64,000 nt of DNA from Apis mellifera. Its lineage: Eukaryota > Arthropoda > Insecta > Hymenoptera > Apidae. The DNA is taken from the NCBI RefSeq assembly GCF_003254395.2, contig NC_037651.1:5135001-5199000 (forward strand), read 5' to 3'. Made by a program: the position numbers and the translations under genes. Under the pieces are notes generated by a model. It was not told the DNA's origin and did no database searches. It saw only the letters and a list, made by a program, of their open reading frames with translations. How positions within the stretch are numbered: the stretch's first letter is position 1; every line of letters starts with the position of its first letter. Positions 1 to 11,978 of this stretch are shown piece after piece.

Positions 1-408
1 TGTTGAAATAAATTCTAGTTAAATATCCCTTTACTATACACAATATAGTAAAATTATTAAAATTTATTTATTAATTCCCGCGTTCATTCAGATTACTCGC
101 ATTGAGAATTAATGATATCTCGCAAAGCAATATCTTTATAATTATTCAACTTTGATAATTTACATTTGAATAACGTATCTCCTCCTTTTTTTCCTCTCCT
201 CTCCTTCGCTTAAAAGAGTTACAATTATTATTTTTATAAGATTCATAAAGAAAAATTTACAATATAATTTACAAGCTTGTTGCGAGAGCGTGGCAAAATA
301 ATAAGTCGCAAAACAAAAGTATAGTTGTAAAATAATCGTAAGATAATTCTGTTCGATGATCGTGTGGTTGGACAGTGACTGGGTAAACACATTAACAGAA
401 ACACTTAC

Positions 409-724
409 TTTGTTTGTTCAGCCTCTCCACGGTATTTTGAATGTGCTGAACAAAATTGAGGTACTCCTTGGTGGTATAATCGATGCCCTCGATTTCCGGT
501 ATTGCCATCAGACATTCGTCCGCCATGAAGGGTGCATTCTCCGGTGATGCGGCTGCTAATAAGGCCGACGCCATCGTGGTTCCTACCCCTTTTAAATTCG
601 AGAGAGCGGTAATCGCTTGTTCGAGGTTTGGAAGTTTTTTGAACGCCTTCTTCGTTTCCGCCATCACGGCGCGAGGTGTGTTCACTTTTACTAAATAGGA
701 CAGTTGAGGATAAAACTTCCCACG
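409..724 (-). CDS. Exon 3 of the uncharacterised HhH-like gene
   Basis: The acceptor is TTATTTTCAG and the exon starts in phase 0 with RGKFYPQLSYLVKVNTP. It contains the GVGTTMASALLAA hairpin-like motif and ends one base into a codon, before GTAAGT at 408-403. The frame stays open only as far as a TAA at 392-394. Either a short C-terminus (SKCFC) is made by reading through the donor or, more likely, splicing continues to an exon left of position 1. I found no convincing acceptor plus conserved coding in 1-402. Confidence 0.85.
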
Positions 725-3700
725 CTGAAAATAATAGAAAAAAAGAAATTCGACGTTAAAAAAATCGTTAACTTTACTTTCATAAGGGAAAAAAATTAGA
801 GAAGATAAATTGATATTAATTTCGAGTTTGATTTAATATTATTTTTTTCTTTTATCGATATTTTTCTCGTTTCGTTATGATCGAAAAGAACGATCAGAAT
901 TTCAAAATTTATTATACAAAAGCGGAAATAGAATTAAGATAAGTTGGAAATCGCTCCATTATGCACGATGTACGTGCACTGTTTAAACAAACTTCGAAAC
1001 TTCTAAAACTTCAATTGACTTTAGTGAAAGTTACTCAAGTCTAATTCACATTTTAGAGTTAAGAGTAATCGTGAATTTGGCAAGTATCTTTATAACAAGA
1101 AATTCAAAATTTACGAGTAATATTTTATATTACAATTTTACAAAATTTTTAATTAATAATAAATTCCAATTATTATTTACAATTGTACAATTTATTTATC
1201 TCGATGAATCGTTCATCTCGCAAAAATCAAAAGAAAAATAAAAAAACAAATAAATAGATACAGAGATTTATCGATTGAATAAAAAAAATTCACTCACTAT
1301 TTGCTTCCATTTCATCGTTTGTACCAGTTCCTCGTGATTGAGATGCGCGTCCTTGCCGCGCGACTTGATCTTCTTTGGAAGCTCATTCTGGTACCTGGGA
1401 ACAAAAAAAACCATCGTCATCGGTTGATCAGTGGATGGTGGAACGATCGGTGGATAAAACGTCGGGACGTATGCAAGATCACGGTTACAGGGGCTCGATT
1501 ACATAACACGTTGGCGAGCGTGGAATCGCGGAATACTGATTAAAAATGCGGCCGCAAGAAGCGGTTTTCCACCTACTGACGCTCACGTGGGCTGGCAGAC
1601 AACTGGCGTTGGAACACGAGCCAAATCGAGGACGCGTTCTCCGCATTGGATTTCCCCGATATATCCTGTCGAACTTCTTCTTCTCTCCCTTCTCTGTTTC
1701 TGCATCCCTGTATTTTTTTTTTTTTTTTTTACGCTCGTAATTTTTTCCCAATTTTTATTTTTCTCAACAAACGATGCAATTTATAAGTTTCTTTAATTTT
1801 CGTATAAGTATAATTAACATTATATATATTCGCGTAATTAAATCGTGCGTCTCTCCTTAATAATGAACAACACACGCGATTTATTAAATATAAATATTTA
1901 GAGAAGGTAGTTTTTTTTTTTTTTTCTCTCATTCATAAAATATCGTGCGTGATGAAATATTAAACGAAGATTACGATATTCGATGAATTAACACACGAGT
2001 TTATTGTGCGCGAGGAAAATATTTTTTAACAAAGAAGACTTTTATATTCCACCTTTTTTGCATATTTTGAATCGAGGAATAATAACAAAACCTCTAACAT
2101 TTTCAAATCCTCAATCACAACAATCTACGACCTTCATTCTTGACAATCTTAATTTAATAATCGCCCAACGACATTCATGCAAATCAATGTATCCGCTGAA
2201 ACTGAGGTTTTTAATTAAAAACATTAAAAACCCTTCATATTGAATAATCGAAACATAAAATATTGGTAATCTTTCATAATATCGTTTAATATCAATTTTT
2301 CGTTTCCAAAAAGCCAAAATAATTTCAATTCGAAAATATTATCGCGAAAAATATTTAAAATATTGATCCAATCAATTGACACTTATTTATATTACATTAT
2401 AATAATAATAACAATATAATAAAAAATTATTCAAAATAACGAAATTCTTTATAAAAATACCTATATTACATTCCTTGCTTATTTATCAAGAAACGAATAA
2501 ACATTGAAAATCATCACAAGAATTCTTCATGAAACTGTAATTGCAAACTGAAAATAACCTCTTCTCCCCTCCTCCTCCATCTCTCTTATTTTCTCTTACT
2601 TTTTCCTTCTTTCTTTTTTTTTTTTTTTTTTTAAGAATCTGGTTTCGTTTAGCGGCAAACGTCCCGGTTCAGGTAACGTTTCCTCTTTTTCCCACCAACT
2701 CTTTCTTCGTCCCCATTATTCGGGTCATCGACACCGGGACAAGTTCTCTGTTCTTCGGAGGCTGCATCCGTGAACACGGGCCGTGCAACGAGTGGGACAG
2801 AGAGAGATAGAGATAGAGAGGGGGTGGCAGCACTCTCTCGCGTGGTTTTATTGTAGGGTACTTTCGGAGGTCGGCCGAGATCAGCTGTTTGGCCGAACGG
2901 CTAAACTTAGTTACGGATAGTTTGTATTTCATTCATATAATGCGACAACTTGAACCGTGTGTGCTCCTTTGAATCACTGAACTACTGGACGACGATTACG
3001 ATCATAACTTTTGGATTGGTTTTCGCTTGGAAACGGTGCGCATTGGATGAGGGCTTGGCTTAATAATTAGCATGATCGAAATGGTTAGAGATCGATTTAC
3101 AATCGTAATCGCGCGTGATATTGATTCGGATAAATTTTGCGGTCTGTTTGATTCGTACATATTTGTTTATTTGTTTATTTATATAACGGATCGATTATAG
3201 CGTGTATATTATAAATTGGAAGAAATTCTTTTGGATTTTTTTTTTTTTTTTTTGGTATTGAATTGGAATTATTGGAATTAAGAGATTGAATATATATATA
3301 TTATTCTGAATAAGGTGATAAATAAATTATGATCGCATCGTTGGTAGAATTAATCGTTATTTGTCGAATAAGTTGAACTTTTATTTATTTAAAATTAGAA
3401 TGAAGACAAGGGAGAAATTGAAATAACAAATTAAACAGATTGATAACTCTACATTTTTATCTATATAAATTTTATTTAATTCGAATTCTTTTTCCCGCGG
3501 TTTATTATAATTTCTTTATTTAATTGTCCAATAAATAATTTATTGATTTAAATTAATTTTTAAAAGATCCCTTCGATAATAATCGAGAGAATATTACTCG
3601 TACTTTCGAATATTTAGTTAAATTCGTTATTTTTTAGATTCAACTTTAAGAAAAGAATTTTAATATTTAATCAAACAGAGTCTGTTATTAAAGATCGTTG

Positions 3701-6700
3701 TAAGATGAATAAATTTCACGTTTTTTACGTTTTTTCCTGATATATTACTTGGTATTTATTCATACAAAGGAAGAATGGATGGAATGGTGGAAAGATTAGG
3801 ATTTTTGGTTTTGCGGTGAAACGATAATGAACCGTATTATCGTCCAAGGAAACAGTAGATTTAGTTTGTCTTGCAGCCAAAAGTAATTTCTCAAATTAGA
3901 ATTTAACGTTTTATAGTTTCTTTTTTTTTTATTATTATTTCTGTTATTTTCTTTTGGCAATAAAGCGAAGATAAAAATAAAAAGGATCTTTTTTTCAGGA
4001 AAAATAAATTTTATTCGATAATCAAATAATAATTCTGAAAAATTATAAAAACGGCAAGTGTTCATCTGTGACTAAAATATTCATCATATGTTTGAACAAA
4101 TATGTTTAAAAGAAGTTTGGTTAAATTTTAATATAAAAATTCAAAGGGGCACTAAATGGAAAAACTTGTATAAAATATTTTTCATATTTCTTTTTTTTAC
4201 ATTCAATTGTTATTTTATTCTCACTAGTCTTACTATTTCTTACTTCTTTATTTATAATAACTAAATAAAGAAATGAATATAAATAAGAAAGTTGGTAAAA
4301 ATAAAAGGTTTATACGATTTTCTCAGAAGGGAAAAAAAAAAAAAAAAAGAAAGAAAGAGGATATTGGATTGGTTCTCTTCTGGCTTCGATCAAATAGGTA
4401 TAGGCAAAGAAGCCCTAAAAATGAGTTACAGCCACTTGATTCTCGTCAATCGTTGAATTAATATTAAACATGGACGTTTGAGATCGTGGGGCAAAATCTC
4501 GCATATCTTTCCACGGATGAAGATATTTAATTAAGAAAAGGAAAAAACGCGAAACAAGTATTCATTAATTTCAAGTCTTTTCTTTTTTTTCATTAATCAG
4601 TTTGAACCGAATTTATTAATAAATCGAAAGAAATGCAAAAAACCTTACAAGCTCGTGACGTACATACTGCATGGATTGATATAACAGATTACGATTATAA
4701 TATATTTTTATTTTTTAGAAAATATTATTAAATACCCATAAATTCATTTATGAAAAAATATTAAACATACATCCTTTAATTTCAAATGATTTATTTGTAA
4801 TAATTATTATTTACTATCACTCACTTGATTGTATTTTTTTTTATCGTCTTTTATATACTTTTACATCTTCATATTTTTCATAAAAAAAAATCCACTCTTT
4901 TTCATCTCTGAAACAAAAGGAAAACAAATCTCGCAAAGGATCACTAAGGATCAAGTGATCCGGATTAAAACATCCCTACCTGCAACATTATTCAACGTTG
5001 ATTATCAAGAGGCAAAAAATAACTCGTAGATTTTCTATATTTTTCAACGTTTCGCTTGTTACATAAATTCCAAGAATTTCGATTTACAAGTTTTCCTCTC
5101 TTATAAACAGAGTAAAACTCGTAATAAAATCTTTCCAAAATCTTTCATCGATTCTCTCTCTTTCACGATCAGAATGAAACTCCAAAGGGAACGGTTATTA
5201 CATTAAACGTTGATTATTAATAGAAACTCGAAAAAAGAAAAAAGAAAGAAAGAAAAAAAAAATGAAACAATTGGCCGAGTGGCGTAACGGTTTATTTCTT
5301 TTGGTGTACACGGTTCTTTTGAGCCATAGCTCGAAACCTTTTCAGGACAGAGGCTCGCGCAACCATTTTGAGAGGCTCTCGCGCGCCACGCAACGCAGTG
5401 CTGGTGGGTCTCTCCCCGCTAAAACAACCTTGACACAATCGCCGTGTGCTTTAAAACTGGCGAGGAGGAGGAGAAGGAAGAGGAGGAGGAGGATTGTGCC
5501 TCGCGAGAACTCTACAAGCCTTATTTTTCTACCTTTGCTTTTACGACGACCATCCTATCCTCCCGCCTTCTTCTTTTATTCTCCTTAAACCTTCTCCACG
5601 CACACCTGTAATCCGCGAAGATATTTCGCGAATTCCAAGGGAACCAGTCCGTAAACCAGGGAACCGTCCACGCCGGGCCATTTTCACCGTGTTTTGAAAC
5701 ACACTTCGTTACCCAATGGCCACCGCCACGAATCGTTCTCCCCTCCTCTGGTACGGGTTTATATATATATTATACGGAATTTATTATATTTATAAAGACA
5801 AAACTTTTAATTCTAGAGGATTATTCAGAGATTTATTTTTATACTTGGGAATATTAAAGAAAGAATATAAATTTAATACCGTTGACCATTCTGAAGGTGT
5901 AAAAAAAAAGGATTTCAATTGTGATTTTTAGTATTTCTTTAAAAAGTGGCACTTTTTTATCTACGTCTCTTCAGTTTTATTTATTGTGCATAAATGATTA
6001 TGAAATTAGATATTAACACAGATATTTAATAATTTTGTGGATAGTATCCTGAAAAGTAATAAAGTGTCAGGATATTTTTAAAAAACGTTAAGTTGTGATC
6101 AAATCTCCATAATCCACAATTGAAAGCTGGATATGAAAAAGTATAGGAAATAGATTTAAAAAAAAAACAATTTTTGTAATCACCAAAATATCTTTATTAC
6201 GCGTGTTTATTTTTATTTCGATAAAAAAAGAATTTTATATCGTTGAAAAAAGGTAAGAAGAAAAATCAGTAATAATTTAATTTCTTCCCTGGCCAATTTT
6301 CAATTGTAACAATTCTTCTCAAACCCTATCGACTTGTAAAACTTCTATACAAGATATAACGTTTCCAAAACCGCGAATAAAATAAGAAACGAATAGCTCG
6401 AAGAAACGAGTTTGAGAGCCGGCGAGATGGCTTTAAGTTCCTTCGAACGAGGTGTCCAAACTGTCGAAACACGTCTGTTTCCCGCACGTTTCACGGTTGA
6501 CGAAATCAACAAATCCTGGTGGAAACGCTATTGAAGACGATGAAAGGCACGGAAAGTCGATTTCGAGATCGAAGATCTCGTAAAATCAAGCGATGGACGG
6601 ACGAGACACATTCGATCGCGAGCCGTTTGACCCGAATATTTTCATCGCTTTAACGAACTGGTGAATCAGCGAAAAGTGTTTCTACTGAACCGATGCCGAG

Positions 6701-9700
6701 TGTCGTGTATATATATCACTTAACGGGAAAATCCAATGATATAAGAAAATATACGGGGGATTGTAGTAGTAGTCACGATCGTTTTGCATACGTTTCCTCG
6801 ATCGACTTCGAAGGAGAATTTCTCCTCCTCTTCGTTCTCCACCTGAGTATCCTGTTGCCCTCGGGTTTCTTTAAACTGCAAACCGGAAAAACGTAATTTG
6901 ACCGTGGCAAAAACTTGCGGTCTCACCGGCTTGCGAACGCTGTGTTTTTCACCAGGGTTATTGAAATAAAGAAATCTCGTTCGGACCAATTGTTTATTTT
7001 AAATAAAATTTTGCATTTTGTATAAAACTTTTATTTCATTCGATTTCATTCATTCGTTCGTTGTTACTTTATTTTATAACGATATATTTCAATGATAAAT
7101 TGTTTTAATATTTGTTATTTATTTAATATTTAAATATTTATGTAATTTATTTGTAATATCTCTCGTATTTTTTTTTAATTTAAAAAAAAAATCAAAGAAT
7201 TTAAATGGCGAAGAATAAAATTTAAACGAGGAAAAGTAACGAAAATTAATCAAATCATTTTTTATTTAAGAGATATTAAAGTCAGAATAATGTATTGATT
7301 CGAAATAAAACTTTCGTATTGAAATAAAATAAACAAACTCGTATTTTTGTTTATATTGAAAACTTTTGCTTTAGATATTTTATTTATCTCAATTACTCAA
7401 TTATCATTGATCATAATTAATTCAAAACTCAAGTATTACATTATTTTGACTCTCGATCAGATATCAATAGTTTATAGATAACTGAAAGAGTTTTTTGATT
7501 ATATATTTCATATTCTTATTTTGTATTTTTTTATTCGGTATTTTATATGATAAAGACTATTAATAATTTATCGTGCAAAATATAGAAGATAAAATATAAC
7601 TTAATCTTTTCACACTGCCACGAATTTGCCCATTATATGAGGCCAATGTCTATATTCCAAGATATGAGATATGTTTATATCTCAATTCTATATTTCACTA
7701 TAAATGTGCAAATTGAAGAAATTAGTTTAATATAAGTTTTCTTTGAACACAATGAATCCTTCATGTTGGCTCTGACAACAAATCTTTTTACACATAACCC
7801 TTTAATATATACCAAGAACTCAATGCTGAACGATTATAATCGCCTTTGATATGCACAGAATGTTTATTGAGTGAGTATATTATTTTTAGTTAATTAAATG
7901 TTGAATATCTATAGTTACCCTTTTAATATAAGTGTCTATACTCATATTTAATAAAAGTTAATCTATTATAGTCAATGAATCAATGATATCAATTGTGGAT
8001 ATACAGAAAATTATTTACTTCTGAAAATTCTCACATTCGTACTATTATTAAATACTTTTTACAAGAATTATTGTTGTATCTTTATCTGAATCTAAAATAC
8101 GAGGAAAAATCCAAGAGCAGTGACAGATATGCGGTTGGTATTCAGTTTGCTAGTCACAAAGGCAAAGCGTGTCCGCAATCCTTGTAAGTTTATCCTCTTA
8201 AGAAGCTACTTGCGGTGTACTTTTATGCGAGACTCGGTCGGTACAAAAGAAAAGAGTATCAATGAAGAGAAAGCCGACTTTTAAAGATACAACTGTCTTC
8301 GACATGCATCGTTCGGGGTTATTTGCCACGAAGCACACGTGGTGTTACGTAACTGTTCCTCACTGTGTGTTAGAAAAACAAACGATGGAAAGAGAAATAA
8401 TCGACGAGACACAAGAGAGACCGTTTGAAAAATTTGTTGATCAACTGTTACACTTATATGCAGCATTATTGAGTTCATAAGAATAATAAATAAAATAAAG
8501 TGAATTATAAAGATAGATATAATTGAGTATAAAGTGTTATTTAGATAAAGTTTAAGTGTTATTCAGAATACTGTATTAGTGTAATTGTAAGAAAAAATTT
8601 AAAGAAATTATAATTACTTAATTGTAAAAAATATTTCAATAAACTTTATTTGTTACTGCATCAAATATTATTTGAATATATTTAAATATTAAATAAACTT
8701 AAAAAGTAAGTATTCGATTACTAAAAAAAAAAATATCTGAACGTTAAAAATGTGAAATCCACTCGATATCAAAATTCCATTGAAAATTTCAATTCCTCAG
8801 CATTCGATAAGTAACCACGTTGCACTTTTTTCCAAATATCCCAACTTATCCACGATAATTTCTCACTGACACAGAATTCTTTATATTCACCTTCTAACTT
8901 CTCGACATGATTCAAAGAAGTCTGAGACACTGCGTAACGATGACGAGGCATCGATGGATGCCGTAGAAAAGTAGCCTTGACGTAAACAACTTTACCAGGA
9001 ATGAAAACAACGGTACTCCCCTCTCCAACCGGAAGAAAGAACTAGCTTGCAACTAAATGTCTCCGTTACCAAATCTGTCGTCATTTCTGATAGATCATCA
9101 ATAAAAATTTGTTGTTAAAAATATGTAAAATATATTTTCATGTATATCAACGATGAAATAATAATATTAATAAATAAACGATTCGATATAATCATTCATC
9201 CATCAATAATCATCCATATCCATCAATTGGATTGGAACTTGAAATCTCAATAGATTTTTTAGATTCTTTTGAAACGAATATGCAATTCTCTGAATTTGAC
9301 AATTAAATATTATCGTGATAATATTTAATTGATACAAATATATTTTTTAAAATAGATCTGAAATTACTAGATTGATAGTTAAGCAAAGAAATATTTACAT
9401 ATCTAGAAGAGAATTTCAGCTATTTTTCTTCAGTTAAAAATCTTTGATAATCTTTATAATAATCTTTATAGATATTTTCATCAGATTCAAAAAATTTTTA
9501 GTATTCGTTATTATAACATTTTATCAATTGTAACGCCGATTTTTTGAAATGAAAAAAAAAACACGCATTCTGCATATTATAAAAGAGGCTTTTAAAAGAT
9601 AGAGAAAACCTGATTCATGATAATCGAAGTCATCGTAAAACGATTCAACGACTGGTGGCAAAGGAGGAAAAGCGGAAAAGCGGTGTACAGAGGATAAGAG

Positions 9701-11978
9701 TTTGATCTATGCAGAATTAACAAAAACAAAGGAAAGTGGGGATAGAAAGACGACCATCGTCGAACGAAGAATGAATAATTAAACGGCGGAACGCGGTGAT
9801 CGTGGATGGCAAAGATTCCATTATTATTACCCGATTCCGGTCGCAGTCTCGTAGGAAAGACTAAAAAGCCGTAACGTGGAATTTAACGAGTCTCGAACCT
9901 GCCTTCAATTAATTAAGCCAGACGTGACGCCAGTGGAATTGAAGCTCGTGCCGTGAAAACTCGTTGTCGCGAACGCTCGTCAACGGGAACTGTCCCGATT
10001 CAAGTATTCGCACCGAATTTTGGCGAATTTAACGGCATCGTCTACAGTCCAACCGATGGAGAACCAAGCAAATCGGATTTCTCCTTGATAAATCCTCGTT
10101 TTTATCATCTCCACGCTCTAAATTCCGAGTATCGGTCTTGATAAACGAGCTTTATCCTTGTCTTGTCTTTGGTAATTTGTATAACGAGAGGGAATTGATT
10201 CTTAAGGGATTGTTGTTGCTTTGTAAGTTGAATCGATAATTTCTCACGATAAATAAAATGTTCGATCGAAAATTTAAATTTTTTAAATTTAAATCGATCT
10301 TCGCATCAATTCTTGAAATTTTAAAATTGACTTTAAAGTTCAAGAGACGTTAAACTATAATGGAAAAGTATACGTGTTTATAAACATGGCAGAGATAGAT
10401 TTGAAAGGTACACATATCTGTAACAAAATTCTCTGGACGAATAGTGATTTTTAAAATAATAAGAAACAAAAAATATACTATTATCGTTTTTTACCACGTC
10501 TTTTGAATATTTTTTGAATCACATAACTTTAACCTTGAATTATCTTCGTTAAATATGATAACATATTAGAATATGTTTGTTGTGCACAATTAACCTTTAT
10601 GTTTGTACATATGTACGTATGTATAACCTCAGTTTATGTGAAATCAGGACGCGAATGAATAAAATAAAACAAATTGTTGACAAATAGTAACACAACTTTG
10701 CTTCCTCTACAATTTATAGTACTCAATTATGTTGAAAAAAAAAAAAAAAGTTTTTTGTTTCAAAATAATATGTTTATAATATATCTATCAAACACGACCT
10801 AACAATACAAGTCGAAGTGAATATACGATCATTGATTATGATGCTTTCGCTTTCAATCTCACTTGCCATAAAAAAAGTAACAAAAACTGTTTTGTTAATA
10901 AATACTATTTATATTTTAATGTAATTTGTAATAATAGTAATATAGACATTACATAAACAGAAGTGTCGTGAATTTTTAGATATATTTGAAACTTTTAATA
11001 ACTTTATTTAGAAAAAAAAAAAAACAATGTGCATCAACTAGCCGTTAAAAAAAAGGAATTGCGAAAACAAGAGTGGAGAAAGGTTTGTTAATCATGTCCG
11101 AGTCAAGGTAGTTGTGTGACGCCGTGAAAGCGACGCCGGCGAGTCGCCTCTTTCACTGGCATCGTTGCCAGTGCGACGGTCGCTAGAAAATCCATTTAAT
11201 ATTAACAAAAATATAGGAAAATATCTATATTGTATTTTATCATATATCATCAGACTTTTCCACTAGTTTTTTCTAAACGATATTATACAAACAATAGTAG
11301 AAACAATGTTAATGCACAGTCGTAATGGCAACGTTGAAACTTCCTCGATGAGATGGCATAAAATTCCCACAAAAATTCCTTGATCAATATCGTGAAAGAT
11401 TAAATAATTAATATTAAATCTTTTAACTACGATTAAAACGATTGAACTATTTTATATTGTGTATGAGTGTAACTGAGTGAATATAAAAAAAAATGTAATT
11501 GATTCAAATCACCACGTGACAAAACGAATCCTTTCTACGAATACTATAAAAATGAGATAACTATTGGTTACATCTTTTGAAGCCGCCGCTCTTCGCGATC
11601 GTCGTCGATCATGCCAATAGGAGAGAGTAAATATACTATCTGGAATTGTAGCTAGTCTCATGAGGGGGCCATACGGGTACACACACAACATGCGGTATGT
11701 GGTAGCAACTGGCGCGCCACGGGTTCATTGTCCCGTGTGTGCCCGTGGTGGAAGCCCCTCGTTGAAAAGGAGGGCCCGTGTATCGGGCGTAATATGTCGA
11801 CGAAATATCGGACATCATAGGGAACTTACCAGTTATCCAACTTGATCAGCTCCTCGGGTTTTTTCGTCTTATGATCAGCTTTGAGTCTGAGGGCCTGCGG
11901 ATAAAGCTTCAGGACGTGTTCGAACTGACTCGCTGTGCCCTCCGCGAAGAAAGTTGCTGTGTCTTTCACGGAAGCCAT
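409..11978 (-). CDS. Conserved uncharacterised metazoan protein with helix-hairpin-helix-like segment (5' part, three exons)
   Basis: Coding exons on the minus strand are 11978-11830, 1394-1298 and 724-409, with phases that join cleanly. Donors are GTAAGT, GTGAGT and GTAAGT; acceptors end CCCAG and TTTCAG. The start is the ATG at 11978 in context ATCACAATGG, opening MASVKDTATFFAEGTASQFE. The joined product reads 187 residues in the window. Exon 2 holds the WYQNELPKKIKSRGKDAHLN and EELVQTMKWKQ segments. Exon 3 holds LKGVGTTMASALLAAASPEN, which resembles the hairpin of HhH DNA-glycosylase-fold proteins, followed by FMADECLMAIP. I recall unnamed animal homologues with the same WYQ.ELP, MEWK..RGKF and GVGxxTASA-like blocks that continue well past this point, so the gene is cut by the window edge. 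No enzymatic role can be claimed. Reading through the last donor would give only five more residues (SKCFC) and a stop at 392. Intron 1 is about 10.4 kb. Confidence 0.85.
725..1297 (-). other. Intron 2 of the HhH-like gene
   Basis: This is a short AT-rich intron between exons 2 and 3, with GTGAGT and TTTCAG ends. I see no gene or structured element inside it. Confidence 0.75.
1298..1394 (-). CDS. Exon 2 of the uncharacterised HhH-like gene
   Basis: This 97-bp exon completes a split TGG (Trp) codon and encodes YQNELPKKIKSRGKDAHLN then HEELVQTMKWKQI. It is a charged, probably helical segment. The acceptor is TTGTTCCCAG and the donor GTGAGT. It is too short to stand out as an open frame and was found from its splice sites and phase. 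Confidence 0.85.
2640..3060. promoter_or_regulatory. CpG-rich patch with GAGA-type repeats inside intron 1
   Basis: The base composition changes abruptly from AT-rich to CpG-rich. The patch contains a run of GAGAGA/GATAGAG repeats at about 2800-2825, similar to GAGA-factor sites. No coding frame is convincing on either strand. A regulatory role is inference from composition and position. Confidence 0.25.
5262..5720. other. CpG-rich patch with (GAG/AGG)n tract, no supported gene
   Basis: This is a GC-rich island in the first intron with a purine-only triplet repeat at about 5462-5494. The open frames here (108 aa and 67 aa) read through the simple repeat and resemble no protein I know. I do not call a gene. 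It may be an intronic regulatory element. Confidence 0.3.
8202..8480 (+). CDS. Unrecognised small open frame (possible exon)
   Basis: The frame stays open for 92 codons before a TAA at 8478-8480; the first ATG in it is at 8262 (72 residues from there). The C-terminus, ERPFEKFVDQLLHLYAALLS, looks amphipathic and protein-like. AATAAA-type signals follow at about 8486-8500 and again near 8638. Codon use is mixed rather than low-complexity. I do not recognise the product. It lies antisense to the large intron of the HhH-like gene. A GTAAGT donor-like site at 8184 lies just upstream in another frame. It may be chance, a lineage-specific gene, or the last exon of a longer gene. Confidence 0.22.
   Translation, partial: EATCGVLLCETRSVQKKRVSMKRKPTFKDTTVFDMHRSGLFATKHTWCYVTVPHCVLEKQTMEREIIDETQERPFEKFVDQLLHLYAALLSS
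8769..9041 (-). CDS. Unrecognised small open frame, possibly frameshifted
   Basis: The minus-strand frame is open for 90 codons from just after an in-frame TAG at 9044-9042 to a TGA at 8769. It encodes a segment containing VGEGSTVVFIPGKVVYVKA and, from ATG 8951, MPRHRYAVSQTSLNHVEKL and WISWDIWKKVQRGYL. It reads like real protein, rich in aromatic and mixed residues. Just upstream in a different frame an ATG at 9084 opens MTTDLVTETFSCKL. A complete gene would therefore need a frameshift or an intron there, so this may be a decayed copy. It is convergent with the open frame at 8202-8480. Not recognised. Confidence 0.25.
   Translation of the reverse strand, partial: FFLPVGEGSTVVFIPGKVVYVKATFLRHPSMPRHRYAVSQTSLNHVEKLEGEYKEFCVSEKLSWISWDIWKKVQRGYLSNAEELKFSMEF
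11129..11184. repeat. Nested hairpin with perfect 8-bp stem
   Basis: CACTGGCA (11154-11161) and TGCCAGTG (11166-11173) pair perfectly around a TCGT loop. An outer AGCGAC (11129-11134) pairs with GTCGCT (11179-11184). The whole lies in a small CpG-rich patch of otherwise AT-rich intron. It could be a structured RNA, a regulatory palindrome or a mobile-element end; nothing here decides between them. Confidence 0.45.
11830..11978 (-). CDS. First coding exon of the uncharacterised HhH-like gene
   Basis: This 149-bp exon runs from ATG 11978 to donor GTAAGT at 11829. It encodes MASVKDTATFFAEGTASQFE, then HVLKLYPQALRLKADHKTKK and PEELIKLDN, ending two bases into a Trp codon. An arthropod-type initiator (TCAGTT, minus strand 11990-11985) lies only about 10 bases upstream of the ATG. 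The 5' UTR may therefore be very short if that element is the real start site; this is inference. Confidence 0.8.

Larger units (their letters stand above)
1395..11829 (-). other. Large first intron of the HhH-like gene (about 10.4 kb)
   Basis: This intron is AT-rich sequence broken by CpG-rich patches at about 2640-3060, 5262-5720, 6400-6960, 9600-10140 and 11100-11190. It holds an 18-base poly-T tract (1713-1730), a purine repeat (5462-5494) and two unassigned small open frames (8202-8480 plus strand, 9041-8769 minus strand). The patches could be enhancers or alternative promoters, but nothing in the sequence proves that. I recognise no transposon in it. Confidence 0.6.

Noticed and set aside
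5262..5340. tRNA-like start (GGCCGAGTGGCGTAACGG)
   Set aside because: It resembles a tRNA A-box, but no matching B-box, cloverleaf or terminator follows.
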